This document shows, piece after piece, positions 47,001-58,135 of a stretch of 64,000 bases of DNA. Position 1 is the stretch's first letter. Each line of letters starts with the position of its first letter. Source of the DNA: Odontesthes bonariensis (taxonomy: Eukaryota; Chordata; Actinopteri; Atheriniformes; Atherinopsidae); assembly GCF_027942865.1 (NCBI RefSeq), contig NC_134521.1, positions 24,556,949 through 24,620,948 on the forward strand, in the 5' to 3' direction. Position numbers and translations under genes: made by a program. The notes beneath the pieces are model-generated. The model had not been told where the DNA came from. It did not search any database and was given only the letters and a program-made list of their open reading frames with translations.

Positions 47001-50000
47001 CACGTGTGTGACAAAAAAAAAAAAAAAAAGAAGCCAGTTTCTACATGTGGGTTATGAGGAATTTGAAATTCTGTAATGTTTTTGTAACAAATACAAAAAG
47101 AGTCAGGGTTCTAGAGAACAAAAGGTTAATTTGCCCCTAAATATAAGCTATTTCTATAAAATTTCATGTATTTTGATGCAATATAAGATACATATTATTT
47201 CCATACAGCACTTATTTTGTTATTTTTGCACTACTAATTTTATTCTCATTTTCTGAAATTAACAAAAAGAATATAACTTATTTAGAAAACTTTAGATTAA
47301 CTTGGCCTAGACATACCTTGCAGTGAGAAATACCGCAGGCCAATAATAAACACCTGCTTTAGAGGAATTTGCATAGAGATCTCTCTTGAAATGTTCATTT
47401 GTGTAAATTCTTATGACACATTTGTTATTGTGTTTTTTTTATTTTTTTTATTTTACCACTAACTTGAACCGTAAAGAGGGAGTTTAAATATGAATGTCAA
47501 CATACACTACAGTCTTCAAAGATGACCCTTGGTGCTTGAACTTTGTTCCACTCTGCAGCCTTTCTCACAATGGCGTCAGCTTCCTCAACTCTGCCTTGAG
47601 AAAGCAACCAACGAGGAGACTCTGGTAGGACCCTGGCTCATTATTGAACACAGAGACAAAGAGGTTCAGGCAAGGTCAGATGGACCTAAATAACAAGCCA
47701 TCAATGACAGCAAACAAGAACAGTTCTCTTAGGAAATAGTTTGATTATGAATACAACAAAGTACTATTACTGCAACCTACCACCAGAGGGGGATGTAGGT
47801 CAAACAAGGGACAGATAGAGCCAAGAGGAGCGATTTCCAGTCCCTTAAAAAGTAAGCAAAGAGAGGCAGTATCATATAGCCTATGGCAAAGCCTAAATTT
47901 GTGCCCAAGGATGAGTAAAGGACCCGCATGTTGCCGGTCAAGACCTCAGCACCTGTTAATGAGAAGAAACAAATACACAGAATGGGACATGGGGTGAGTC
48001 AGTATATATGTAGAGTCTTTATGACAAACTTACTGTAGTTATGTGTACTGCATATAGTTATTCTAATAGGGTGATATGCATAGGATGAAATACTCATATG
48101 TACCCAATACTAAAGCGGCCACATAGTTGGATATCTGGCCCAAACCATTGATGAAGAGGAGGATGACAAACACGATCCATGACGTGGAGAAGACCTGAGC
48201 AAATGTAAAAATGGTCTGTGTTGCCATGGTTGCAAATAGAACAGGTTTCCTCCCATATCTACAGAAAGAGCATAAATGATCAAATTAAGCAAGTAAAAAT
48301 GGCCAAGAAAATCACAAAAGACCCCTATTTTCAAAATTTCACACAGGCTAAAGTATTATGAGCAAAAACAGCACTATATACAGTGGCCTGCAAGAGTATT
48401 TCATGTTTTGTTACCTCACAACCTGGAATTAGAATGGAGACTTTGCATAATTTCATTTACAGAACATACCTAGAACTTTGAAGACATCTTGCCCATTCTT
48501 CAAGACAAAACTGTTCCAGCTCCTTCAAGTTGGAGGGTTTTTGCTTGTGAACAGCAATCTTCAAGTCTAACAATGGATTTTAAATTGGAATTGAGGTCTG
48601 GACTTTGACTAGGCCTTTCCAACACATTTAAATGTTTCCTGTTAAACAGTGTTGCTTTAGCAGTATGACTATTATAAGCATATTTAAATGTAATGTTATT
48701 TTTCAAATGAATGAAATAACAAAAAGAAAAGCTTGGCCTTTTTTGCCTTATGTGTGAATTGTGGTAGACACCTAGATCTGGGTAACATGGGGCTATCATC
48801 AGAGGCCACGTTAAAGTTCCTGTGTTTGCAACTCACAGGCTTAGAATATAACTTTAACCGTTTAACAACATTTTGGAAAAGATCTTTGAATTTCCTTGAA
48901 TCTACCTTAAAGTGAATATTATGACTTGGAGATGGTTCTCACCTGTCCGACAGAAATCCTGAGAAGAAAGATCCAAAAAGTACCCCCACAAAGAAGACTG
49001 TGGAGGTGAATGGCTGTTTCCATTGCTCACTGCACACCAAGTCAAACTGTAAAGTTCATACATTTAAGTCTTCATATGTATACTGGTTAAAGATCATAAA
49101 GCTAATCTCTTGTCAATAAAGCTACATCTTTAAAACGAAAAATAATCTATTTATACCTTGAAATCACCTAAATATGTGTGTTTAAATACATTGTCTCCTT
49201 TAGTATTCGGGCTTGCTTAGAGCTGCCCTCCGTACTTTCTGTCTTGATCCATAGTGATTCACTCAATATGGAAAATTAAGCAGTATCCTGGCTTAATTTG
49301 TCAGAAAATCATGAGATATACCAAGGTATCAGTCTTGGCAAACTGACAGCTGTTGAATGACTTTCTTGCAACAGCAAAGTAACCAGTTATAATGTACCGG
49401 ATTAAAAATGTTTCCCATCCTGTCCATAATTCTATCCTGTAATTGTTGTGTAATCTGTATGCAGTCGTTTAATTTCAGCTCAGCGAAAGTGTGGTTTTAT
49501 TTTGCTGCTTTCATATTTCCTCTGTGATTTACGTGTGTGTTTTTGTGTGTATGTGTGTCTCTCAGCCATAACTGTGCAGCTCAACTCTACGCTTTATGAT
49601 CACTTTATCACTGGGTGACACAAATATGTTCCTGTTATCAGAGATGACATTTGTTGTGATCTGGCGCTATAGAAATAAAATTGAAGTGAACATAGAAACC
49701 CTTTAAAGGGAGAAACAGTGAGGAAAAGGAGAGCAGCACAACAACAGCAGACATTCAGCCTGTGTGAAATGTGAAAACACATTCCATATAATAACCAAAA
49801 CCTACAAGGTCGCAAGTCTTCGCAACGGTTTTTCAAACCTTGTATTTTTATTTATTTAACTTTTTTATAACAGGCACCTCTGGAGGAAAGGGCTAAATGT
49901 TTCATCAGTGCTAAAGGAGGTTTAAAAATTGGCTAAAAGCAACATTACACAGAAATGTGAGATTGTTCATTTCATTTGGACAAGAGTTTAACCCTTCTAC

Positions 50001-52732
50001 AGTATTTCCAGGATTAAAAGTATTATTCCAACCTTGTATTATATCAACCTTGTCTGAACAGTGTTATGTTAGCATCATATTACAACTGTGGGACTACACA
50101 TTTAAATTTTAAAACTTAATTTTCATTTTCTTATATGTGTTACATGGTGCTAACAGTTACACTATCACATCGGTGAATGACACAAGCAAACGAAAAACCC
50201 TTGTGTCTCTGTGTGAACCCAGCCAAAGATTGGGCAATGGTGAAATTACATTTGTAATTACAGAATCACATTATGCAAAGAAAAAAGCTCGAGTTCCAAA
50301 ACAGGATCTACCAGTTACAGTGAAAAGAAAAGCCATGTCTCTCTCTTTGTGTAAGAAGTTAATCTCTTCACAGTACATTACATTTTAAAACGTCAAGTTG
50401 ATGAGAGATAATACTGAGGTTGTTAAGCATTTAGTCGAAGTTTGACAATATGATAACATGAAAATGACACATTAACAACCGCTGACAGACCGTTGATTAC
50501 ATTCTAAAAAGCAGGTACTGAGAGCTTTAGACACACCCAAATGCTGCAGGCATACCGACACAGCACAAAATGGGACAGGGTGGGAGGTGGAGATAGCTGC
50601 TAAGGAAAATACCATGTTTTCCAACTTCATTGTATTTAAAATCTTAACAAATATCAAGTTTGATGCAAGCAACAAACTCAAAAAAGGTAGGAGAGTCAAT
50701 GAAAGAAAAGTTTATTCTTGCAGAAGATGCAAGTAACATCATTCTGAAAGATTCAACTATCAACACATTGATTGGTGATAGGTGATGGTGTCGGGATTGT
50801 CTTTGCAAATAATGCTCATTTCACAACACTGTGTGCCAAACCCTGTTAAAAGATCATTGAAGGGTCCATCATTGAAATGTGATGTTATCATCATCATGTG
50901 ATCATTCAAGCCCTCAAGTGGCTCTGCATGAGAAACCATCATGTCACCATGACAGATATAGCCACATGGGCTTGAGACTACCTTGGAAACCATTTTGGCT
51001 AAAACACAATCTGCCACTCGGTTCTCTGGGCATGAGCCTCATCTATGAAGAACAGACAAAGAGTGGAAACCATTTCGGTGGTTACGCTTATGTTGGGGAA
51101 AAAAACATGGGACTCTACACGCAAAGGATGAGTAAGACTAACCATTTTTGGTATAAGTAAAAGGTACTAAGGTCAGAACTGGGATGGTATGGTGTTGCTA
51201 TCAGTGCTCAAGGTACTGGTATAGGTATGAGCATACTATTGATCCTGAGATGCATATTGAAGTTTTGGAGAGACAAATATGACCATCGAAGCGATGTCTC
51301 TCCCTGCAAAGTATTTTTTTCAGCAGGACAGTGGCCTGACTTCATGAACACAGAGTGTATATGCTTATGTGACTTGTTATTAGGAGGAGAATCAGACGAC
51401 GATGACCATGGACTGATGAGTGACTAGAATCTCATTTTTATCAAGGGCGGACGCAGATTCCTCTTAGCAAACCCTAACAGTTAGTGTCTCGAGTTCTCAA
51501 ATGATTAAAAAGTGTAATTAAAAGTAAGATTAATATGACTATGATAAACATGCCTTTTTTTGTGTGTTGGCGCAACTAATTCTAGATTTGTTATTGGTGA
51601 GTGCACACGCCGAAAATCATTCATTTGTACTTTTGTGTCTATTAAGAGGTCAAATGAAGCCACAACTTACAGAATTAATTTACTGTAGCATTTGAGAAAA
51701 TTTCCCAAAACGTCTGGAAATCAAGTTTTGTAGTTTACTTGACCGAAATTTGTGTCATGTTTTATTAGAACAAGAACTCCAGATTCAGCATTTTAAATGT
51801 ACTGTACGTTAAAAGCTGCTTTATTGGGAAATGGTTATAAATTTGAAAGTCTTAAATACAAGACTAAATTAGAGAGTTGCAAAATGACAATTTAACACTC
51901 ACGTGACTCACGACAGTAGATTGGTAGATGTCTTTGCTGTAGCTCCACCCGTCCAGGCAACCCTCCTGTTCCAGGTCAGTGAGATTAATGTCCTTTCCAG
52001 GAATATAACCCTGAGCAGAGAGATTTCTGACCACATCGAGTCTGTATCTGCTACAGCTGCTCAGCTCCTGTTTCCCATTCACCACCTTACAGTCACAATG
52101 ACATACAAAGAATAGCATGTTTTTTTTTTTTCATAAAGAGCAGTAACACGTTCTTCTATTCAACTGAAGTGCATCAGTAGAGCTGTACATGTACAGAAAA
52201 AAACCTGTACTAGTACACCAGATATTATCTCAATGGACTGCACTTATATCACGCTTTTTTAGTCTAGACAATCACATTAAGAGTTGAGTTTATATAGTGG
52301 TGGAGAGGCTGAAGAGAAAAACATAAAAAATGATTATGAAGGATCTGTAAAAATGGAAATGCATATCTGAGAGCCATGAGAGAACCCTATCGCAATGTTT
52401 GCTTTATGTTTGCTTTAATAAATGGCAGCAAATTCACATATTAGCAGAACTGTAAGTTAGTAAATTACATTTACATTAATGATTACTGACAAACAATGAT
52501 AAAAAGTACTCTGAAAGTAACTCACGGTTATTGGTATGATGTTTTCACGCCAGTCTTCTGTGAGGTTAATGCCAGGTACAACACAGTGATGACTCGGTGT
52601 GTCTGTCAGGAAAACAAGATTGAAAGAACCAAATCCATTTGGCACAATACTGGCACAGAGCAGGAAGAAGACAGTCTGCTGGAAACATCCCCACTCGCCC
52701 AAAAAAGCAACGGCTTCAGCATAATCCTTCAT
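41012..52732 (-). CDS. Gene D: complete SLC22 OCTN-like transporter (549 aa)
   Basis: Eleven coding exons: 52732-52526, 52085-51903, 49046-48943, 48258-48104, 47952-47781, 47632-47506, 45638-45541, 43346-43132, 42975-42793, 42603-42468, 41081-41012. The start [19 protein letters not shown] is the OCTN N-terminus. The first coding exon is split exactly where gene C is (207 + 183 nt, after IIPIT). The TM2-TM3 loop is SGFLSDRYGRK and exon 5 has [13 protein letters not shown]. The 98-nt exon 6 (ITRSTT-like core, read [12 protein letters not shown]) is isolated between large introns and was found by alignment to gene C. At the exon 6/7 junction the codon is TT|T (Phe) where A, B and C have TG|G (Trp). 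The exon 1b end reads VVSH instead of IVTE. The reading frame is open through all exons, so this looks functional. Substrate unknown; membrane transport by family. Confidence 0.9.
43830..45010 (+). repeat. LTR-like or other long repeat interrupted by an L2 fragment
   Basis: Sequence on both sides of the L2 piece (about 43830-44335 and 44815-45010) contains phrases common in fish long terminal repeats: CCTCTGATTGGTTCCACCTG, a TATTT/AATAAA-rich right part (AAAATAAATACTTTTGTTGG) and GGGTCCATCTGGACTG near the end. I see no tRNA primer site or coding region, so it would be a solo copy. Assignment is tentative. Confidence 0.35.
44336..44818 (+). mobile_element. L2-like LINE, 5'-truncated 3' end
   Basis: An open frame reads [20 protein letters not shown], then [14 protein letters not shown], the C-terminal end of the ORF2 protein of L2/Rex1-type LINEs. 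After it comes a 3' UTR with GTGCTATATAAATAAA and the tail TTTGATTTGATT, the usual L2-type tail. Only about 0.5 kb of the element remains. It lies in gene D intron 7, between its 98-nt and 215-nt exons. Confidence 0.8.
46915..47030 (-). repeat. AAT microsatellite and LINE/SINE-type 3' tail, plus poly(A)
   Basis: AAT units (46920-46936) and AGAAGAATAAG are followed by TTATATAGCGCTTTTTTG, the complement of the common fish tail with GCGCTATATAA. An A run follows at 47013-47029. Confidence 0.55.
48380..48630. mobile_element. Tc1/mariner-type MITE fragment
   Basis: Phrases CAGTGGCCTGCAAGAGTATT, GTTACCTCACAACCTGGAAT, CTCCTTCAAGTTGGAGGGTT and GGAATTGAGGTCTGGACTTT match a widespread fish Tc1-like repeat with diverged bases. 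It is incomplete, non-coding and lies in a gene D intron. Confidence 0.6.
49635..49690 (+). repeat. L2/Rex-type 3' tail
   Basis: TGTGATCTGGCGCTATAGAAATAAAATTGA is split here as GATCTGGCGCTATAGAAAT and AAAATTGA; it is the common fish LINE/SINE 3' end. The body is not recognisable upstream. Confidence 0.55.
49691..51902. other. Gene D intron, nothing recognised
   Basis: About 2.2 kb. Several short frames exist in both strands, none with a domain, splice context or homology I can name. Confidence 0.5.
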
Positions 52733-53274
52733 GTTAAAACTACCCTCTTCTTTCTAGTTAAAACTTTCTAGTTACTGTCTTCCTGTAATAGGACCCTGTG
52801 AGGTAACAAAGGCTGCGTCATACTATTTAGTTTGCTGTTTCTAGAGTACAAGCAGAGGTTTTGAAAGGTATGACAAGCAGCCTCTGCCCTATAGGGGGAT
52901 ACAGATTATTGTTGAAACCTGCCCAACTGGAATGATCTAAAAAGAATGGGCATGTGACAACAGATCCTCCAAAAGCATGTACAAACACAAACTAATTGCT
53001 AGTACTTGCACAGCTTCCTAAGTAGCCAACAATAAGCAATCTTGATAAAATATTTACAATGCATAGACTTAAGTCTTCGGTTGAAATGTTTTAATTCCCC
53101 TTGCCTTTTATCACTTACTGTTTTTAAATCTTGTTTAAAAACCACACTTTAACTCCCTGGCCTTTGACCCAGAGTAAAAAGTTGACAGTTGTTTTAAAAC
53201 TTGAGAAAATATTTTATGCCTAATGACTATGAATCACTTTAAGCAACTCAGAGATTGAGATAAACTGAGTTTAT

Positions 53275-53440
53275 ATGTTTCTGCATTTGGCAGATGCTTT
53301 TATCCAAAAAGACTTGCACTCATATCCCAGGTAAGGGGGTCTTGCCTAAGGACCCCTACTGGAGGTAGTACCTTTAATGCAGGGGTCTAACTCTGGTCAC
53401 CACATCCTCTGGGCAGCAATCTTACCACTACAATATCCAG
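53275..53440. repeat. Teleost dispersed repeat (GCAGATGCTTTTATCC type)
   Basis: TTTGGCAGATGCTTTTATCC, followed by AAAAAGACTTGCACTCATAT, is a phrase found in a very abundant fish repeat. Class uncertain. It lies upstream of gene D; the rest of 52733-54100 shows nothing I recognise. Confidence 0.45.
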
Positions 53441-54115
53441 TCGCTGGTTAGTCCAGTTACTGCTACTTAGCTGATTTTCTCCTGCAGGGGTTATACAGCT
53501 GGATGTCTTGCACTTTGACACACTACTGACAACAGGTAGCTACTTCCTAACTTTGAACATAGAAAAGGACCAACATAACAAGATGTTCAAGTGGTTGAGC
53601 AATAACCAGTGGGAGAACTGCGCTTGGGGCTTGATTAGGCTTACCTGTCATTTGGCATAAATGGTATGTTCTGATACAATTACACTTCTCTATTTTTTAA
53701 TGAGGCCAATAGAAACACCTTTTTTTTTAACCTCATGTGTTGAACCCCAAATCTCGTCACTAATCATGTGATATCCTCATACTTTATCTTCATTAAGTTG
53801 TTGTGGGTACTTGCGCACTAAAATCCACCAGCCCAGAAAAGACATGCCGCTGAGACAACTGCTTCAATTTACTCCAAAGGGATTCCCACCTGCAGCTTAC
53901 AATGAAAGAGCAGTAGTGATTAACTAGAGGCTGTGTGCTGGTCTAACAGAAAAACACAGGATTAGGGCTGTGTTCAAAATGTTGATTTTCCAATTCAAAT
54001 CTTTTTCCATTTGAAAAATTAAATACATACTTTCAGATTTTTAAAGATTTTTTTCAATATATGCATTTTTTGGCATCAACTTTGTATGTCACTTGACAAT
54101 ATTGCAAAACTAGTT

Positions 54116-54243
54116 GTGAGAATGCATTAAGCATTCTCACTATTAAGTTCCTGTTTCTCTTTATTATTGTGAGAATGCATGAAGCATTCTCACTATTAAG
54201 TTCCTGTTTCTCTTTATTGTGAGAATGCATTAAGCATTCTCAC
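54116..54243 (+). repeat. Three tandem copies of the Helentron-like 5' terminal hairpin module
   Basis: The palindrome GTGAGAATGC…GCATTCTCAC occurs at 54116-54140, 54169-54193 and 54219-54243, each followed by TATTAAGTTCCTGTTT. Stacked 5' ends are common in Helitron/Helentron families that insert next to one another. Confidence 0.85.
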
Positions 54244-55405
54244 TATTAAGTTCCTGTTTCCCTTTATTATTCTTATTCCGTATTATTATTCCGCCGATTT
54301 TTGGCATTCAACTACTCCAGCATACTTTCAGCTATTTCAACAAATTTGGTATCAAAATGTTCAGCTCTTTCAGCTCTTGATGGGAAATATTTTTTGGTGT
54401 TTCTAACTTTTCAACTTTTTAAGATATTAAGCTTTTTGTTCAACTTTTTTCCCCATTAAAAGTAATGGTAAATCTTCAAATCCTTTCAAATCCTTTCAAA
54501 TCCTTCAAATCTTAACTAGTTCAGCATACTTTCAGCTAGAGACACCATTCAAATTTTAAAATGTTCATAAGACATTCAGCTATTACAAAATGTTTCATCT
54601 TTTAAAAATATTCGGCCAATTTTGAAATATGACAGTTTAAAAAATATGAAAATTAAGTTCTTCAAATCCTTATCTTCAAATCCTTTCAAATCCTTCACAT
54701 CCTTCAAATCCTTTCAAATCGTAACTAGTTCAGCACACTTTCAGCTAGAGACACCATTCAAATTTTAAAATGTTCATAAGACATTCAGCTGTTACAAAAT
54801 GTCTCATCTTTTAAAAATATTCGGCCAATTTTGAAATATGATAGTTTAAAAAATATGAAAATGAAGTTCCTTCTTGGATTTTAGAGTGAGACATTCAGCA
54901 GTGCTGATAAGTTTCAACTTTTCAAACAAATTACTATAACTTTCATACAGTTTAACTGAGAGAAACAAATTATACCTTAAAATGTAGGAAAACTTGTCCT
55001 CTTTCAGCCAATGTAACTCCTAAAGAGCTCACATGGACAGATTTTGAACTATGGGCCTTTAAGCTTGAACCAAATCTCAAATTCTGAGGAAATCTGCCAT
55101 TTTTGAATCAGCTTCAAGTGTTTCAAACTGCTTCGATTTAAATATAGTTCACTCCACAGATGTAAAACTACTTTGCTAACTTCCTCTAAGCCTTCTGCTT
55201 CTAATGGTGTTAAAATTATTTTTCTAGCTGCTCAACTTCTTTCACAGGATGTCATAGTATGAAGACTTGCGCTTCAGCTTTCGCCCGGCGCAGGACCTCT
55301 GTGTGTGTCTCATCTCTCCATATATGTTGTGTGTGTTCAAACTGCTTCGATTTAAATATAGTTCACTCCACAGATGTAAAACTACTTTGCTAAGTTCCTG
55401 TAAGC

Positions 55406-57901
55406 CAGGGGCGTCAAAGTCAAATACACCGAGGGCCAAAAAAACAAATTTGTTACAAGCCGAGGGCCGGACTGGTTCAATGTTTATTAGAACATATTGA
55501 AATGATTGCACATTAAACATTTATATAAACATTTTCAACAGGCAAACGGCAAAAAATTAAATTGTTTTTAAAAACAATTTAAAAACAACAACAACAACAA
55601 CAACTGCTTTCAAATAGTATAATAAAAAAATAGATCAAATCAGTTGTATTCTTTCTCATGGCATCTGCAATTTCCGCTGAGCCCATTCAACTGAAAAATA
55701 AATATAAATAAATAAATAAAATAAAATAAAATACAAAATCTATGGCACAGAGACAAAACAATACTTCCTTCAAAGAAAAATCACGTCTTGTCGAAACAAA
55801 TGTAAGAATTTAACTGAATTAAAAACTGAAAATACGCTCTGTGATGCTCACTTGTCTGAGGAGGAGCCTGATACTTGGTGGTGTCTCATCATTTGCACAA
55901 GTTCATCGATGTTCGGGGTTAGGCTCTGAGCTGAGGAAATCCTCAGGATTGAGTGAAGGTGATTGTCGGTAAGACGGCTCCTGTGTGATGTTTTGTTTAG
56001 CTTCATTAGTGAGAACAGTTGTTCACACAGGTATGTGCTGCCAAACATAGAGAGCGTCCGAGCAGCTTGGATGCGCAACTGGGGCATTGTGTCGGGGATG
56101 AAACGTGCAAACTCAGCAGCACCCACTCTCTCGTATTTTACTTTCAGTGTGTCATTGCACTGGAGCTCAATCAACTCCATTTGCAGTTGTGGTGGTGCGC
56201 TTTCCACATCAACTGCAAAGGGATTGCTGAGCAGTTCAAAGCTGCTTTTTTGGGCTTCAAAGTCAGCAAATCGGCGTTGGAAGTCGGCGGCAAGTGTGTT
56301 GAGTTTATCAGCGAACTGTGCACTCGGGAACACAGCGGTAGAGAGCTTCTCCTTCATGGTCTGGCAGCTGGAAAAGTGGCTCAAGTTTTCTTTACGCATC
56401 TGCGTCTCCCACAGACTCAGCTTGGTTTTAAAGGCCTTCACTGTTGTGTACATATCAGAGATGACACGTCCCCGTCCCTGCAGCTGCAGATTCACCTCAT
56501 TCAGATGGCTCGTGATGTCGCAGAGAAACGCCATTTCACACAGGAAAGTTTCATCTCGGAGCTCTGTTGTGTCTTTCCCCTTGCTTTCCATGAACATACA
56601 GATCTCCTCACGCAGCTCGAAACATCTTTGCAGCACCTTTCCCTGGCTTAGCCATCGCACCTCTGTGTGATACGGTAAGTCACCATACTCTGTATCGAAC
56701 TCTCCCAGAAATGCCTTGAACTGGCGGTGATTTAAACCTTTGGCTCTGATGATGTTAACTGCTCGCTTTATGGTGCTCATTACATGTTCCATTTTCAAGG
56801 CTTTGCCACACAATGACTCCTGGTGTATGATGCAGTGATAAGCTGTCAGCTCATCTGTGACGTTTTCCTCCCGCATCCTCTCACGCATCCTTGCCACCAA
56901 TCCACTCCTGCGCCCACACATTGCGGGTGCTCCGTCTGTGGTTAATCCCACAAGTTTTTCCCAAGGCAGCCCCATCTCATTTACACATCTGGATACCTCT
57001 TCATACAGATCTTGTCCTGTAGTTGTGCCATACATAGGACGTAATGCCAAAAACTCTTCTGTTATGCTCATGCTGGAGTCTACTCCACGGACGAAAATTG
57101 ACAGTTGGGCGATGTCAGATGTGTCCGTGCTCTCATCCACAGCAAGAGAATATGCGATGAAATCTTTTCCCTTTCTCACAAGCTGTTCTTTTATGTTGGT
57201 GGAAAGCTGGTCTACACGTTCAGCAACGGTGTTTCTGCTCAGGCTCACGTTTGAGAATAGAACTCTTTTGTCTGGGCACACTGCGTCACAAACTTCAAGC
57301 ATACACTTTTTGATAAACTCTCCTTCTGTAAAGGGCCGGGCTGATTTTGCGACCTCTTTTGCCACAATAAAGCTGGCCTTGACAGCAGCCTCGCTTTGTG
57401 ATTTTACATGTGTGAACATAGCCTGCCTGGACTTAAGTCCTCGTTTTAATTCTTTCACCTTCTGTAGCCTTTGTTCCGTGTCCATATTCTTATCTTTGAC
57501 TGTGTGTTTCTGAGATGTTTGATAGTGCCTTCTTAGGTTGTATTCTTTCATGACCGCCACACTTTCTCCACACAGAAGACACACAGGTTTGCCTTTTACC
57601 TCCGTAAACAGGTACTCTGCCTCCCACCTGGCTTGAAAGTCCCTGTTCTCAGCGTCCACCTTACGTTTTGCCATTTTTGACTCTGACAGCTGATGAATAA
57701 TGAAGCCGCTTGTTCGCGCTGCAGTGACTTCGCGGGCTACCGTTGCATTGTGGGGGATGTAGTGTTGGTGCTTCCAAAACGCCAGCGGGCGGCTGTGGCC
57801 TGCGGGCCGGTTCTAATGGTAATTAAATATCATCCAGAGGGCCATAGATAATTTATTCGCGGGCCGGATCTGGCCCGCGGGCCTTGACTTTGACATGTGT
57901 G
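55406..57901 (-). mobile_element. Full-length hAT transposon inside the Helentron-like element
   Basis: The left end CAGGGGCGTCAAAG and the right end CTTTGACATGTGTG enclose 2496 bp, with a perfect 8-bp target duplication CTGTAAGC (55398-55405 and 57902-57909). The GC-rich subterminal GGGCCGGATCTGGCCCGCGG and GAGGGCCAAAA blocks match hAT-Charlie-type ends. One long uninterrupted transposase ORF lies on the minus strand. Confidence 0.92.
55848..57674 (-). CDS. Intact hAT-family transposase (608 aa)
   Basis: Cut-and-paste DNA transposase of the hAT superfamily, of the Charlie-like group that also gave rise to the C-terminal half of vertebrate GTF2IRD2. Residues C32, C35, H50 and H57 form an N-terminal BED/C2H2-like finger. 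AVDESTDTSDIAQL (residues ~175-190) and LTTDGAPAMCGRRSG (~245-260) carry the conserved acidic residues of the RNase H-like core, EVRWLSQGKVL follows at ~340, and the C-terminal hATC dimerisation region includes LSMFGSTYLCEQLFS near 550. The frame has no stop or frameshift over 1.8 kb and is GC-richer than the host DNA. The start at 57674 is the first ATG after the 5' terminal region and is followed by a basic MAKRKVD sequence. An intact ORF plus perfect target duplication suggests recent activity. Confidence 0.93.
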   Translation of the reverse strand: MAKRKVDAENRDFQARWEAEYLFTEVKGKPVCLLCGESVAVMKEYNLRRHYQTSQKHTVKDKNMDTEQRLQKVKELKRGLKSRQAMFTHVKSQSEAAVKASFIVAKEVAKSARPFTEGEFIKKCMLEVCDAVCPDKRVLFSNVSLSRNTVAERVDQLSTNIKEQLVRKGKDFIAYSLAVDESTDTSDIAQLSIFVRGVDSSMSITEEFLALRPMYGTTTGQDLYEEVSRCVNEMGLPWEKLVGLTTDGAPAMCGRRSGLVARMRERMREENVTDELTAYHCIIHQESLCGKALKMEHVMSTIKRAVNIIRAKGLNHRQFKAFLGEFDTEYGDLPYHTEVRWLSQGKVLQRCFELREEICMFMESKGKDTTELRDETFLCEMAFLCDITSHLNEVNLQLQGRGRVISDMYTTVKAFKTKLSLWETQMRKENLSHFSSCQTMKEKLSTAVFPSAQFADKLNTLAADFQRRFADFEAQKSSFELLSNPFAVDVESAPPQLQMELIELQCNDTLKVKYERVGAAEFARFIPDTMPQLRIQAARTLSMFGSTYLCEQLFSLMKLNKTSHRSRLTDNHLHSILRISSAQSLTPNIDELVQMMRHHQVSGSSSDK

Positions 57902-58082
57902 CTGTAAGCCTTCTGCTTCTAATGGTGTTAAAATAATTTTTCTAGCTGTTCAACTTTTCTCACAAGACGTGTTAGAAGACAGTCTGCGCCTCAGATTTGT
58001 CCCGCGGCTGCAGCAGCTGTGCTCTGTTTCTGTCTGTGTAGTCTTTAAATAGGTCATATGCACTTCCAGTTTCAGAACGAAA

Positions 58083-58135
58083 TGGCCTAATTGTATCACT
58101 AGCGCCCTTTCGTGCGGGCGGCCCGGGTTCAATCC
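58083..58135 (+). other. tRNA-like (Pol III A/B box) segment in Helentron copy 1
   Basis: TGGCCTAATTG at 58083 resembles an A box, and GGTTCAATCC at 58126-58135 is a near-perfect B box. The 40-odd base spacing is tRNA-like. It does not fold into a complete tRNA and is probably a SINE remnant carried by the element. Confidence 0.4.

Noticed and set aside
50760-51160. Overlapping frames of 85-93 codons on both strands
   Set aside because: No domain, splice signals or similarity recognised. They lie in a gene D intron and are compatible with random open frames.
54475-54735. CCTTCAAATCC repeats as a CRISPR-like array
   Set aside because: Units are adjacent and degenerate with no unique spacers, in a eukaryotic transposon. 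They are ordinary tandem repeats.
55963-57513. Plus-strand frames of 210-235 codons over the hAT element
   Set aside because: They are shadows of the intact minus-strand transposase, whose domains account for the sequence.
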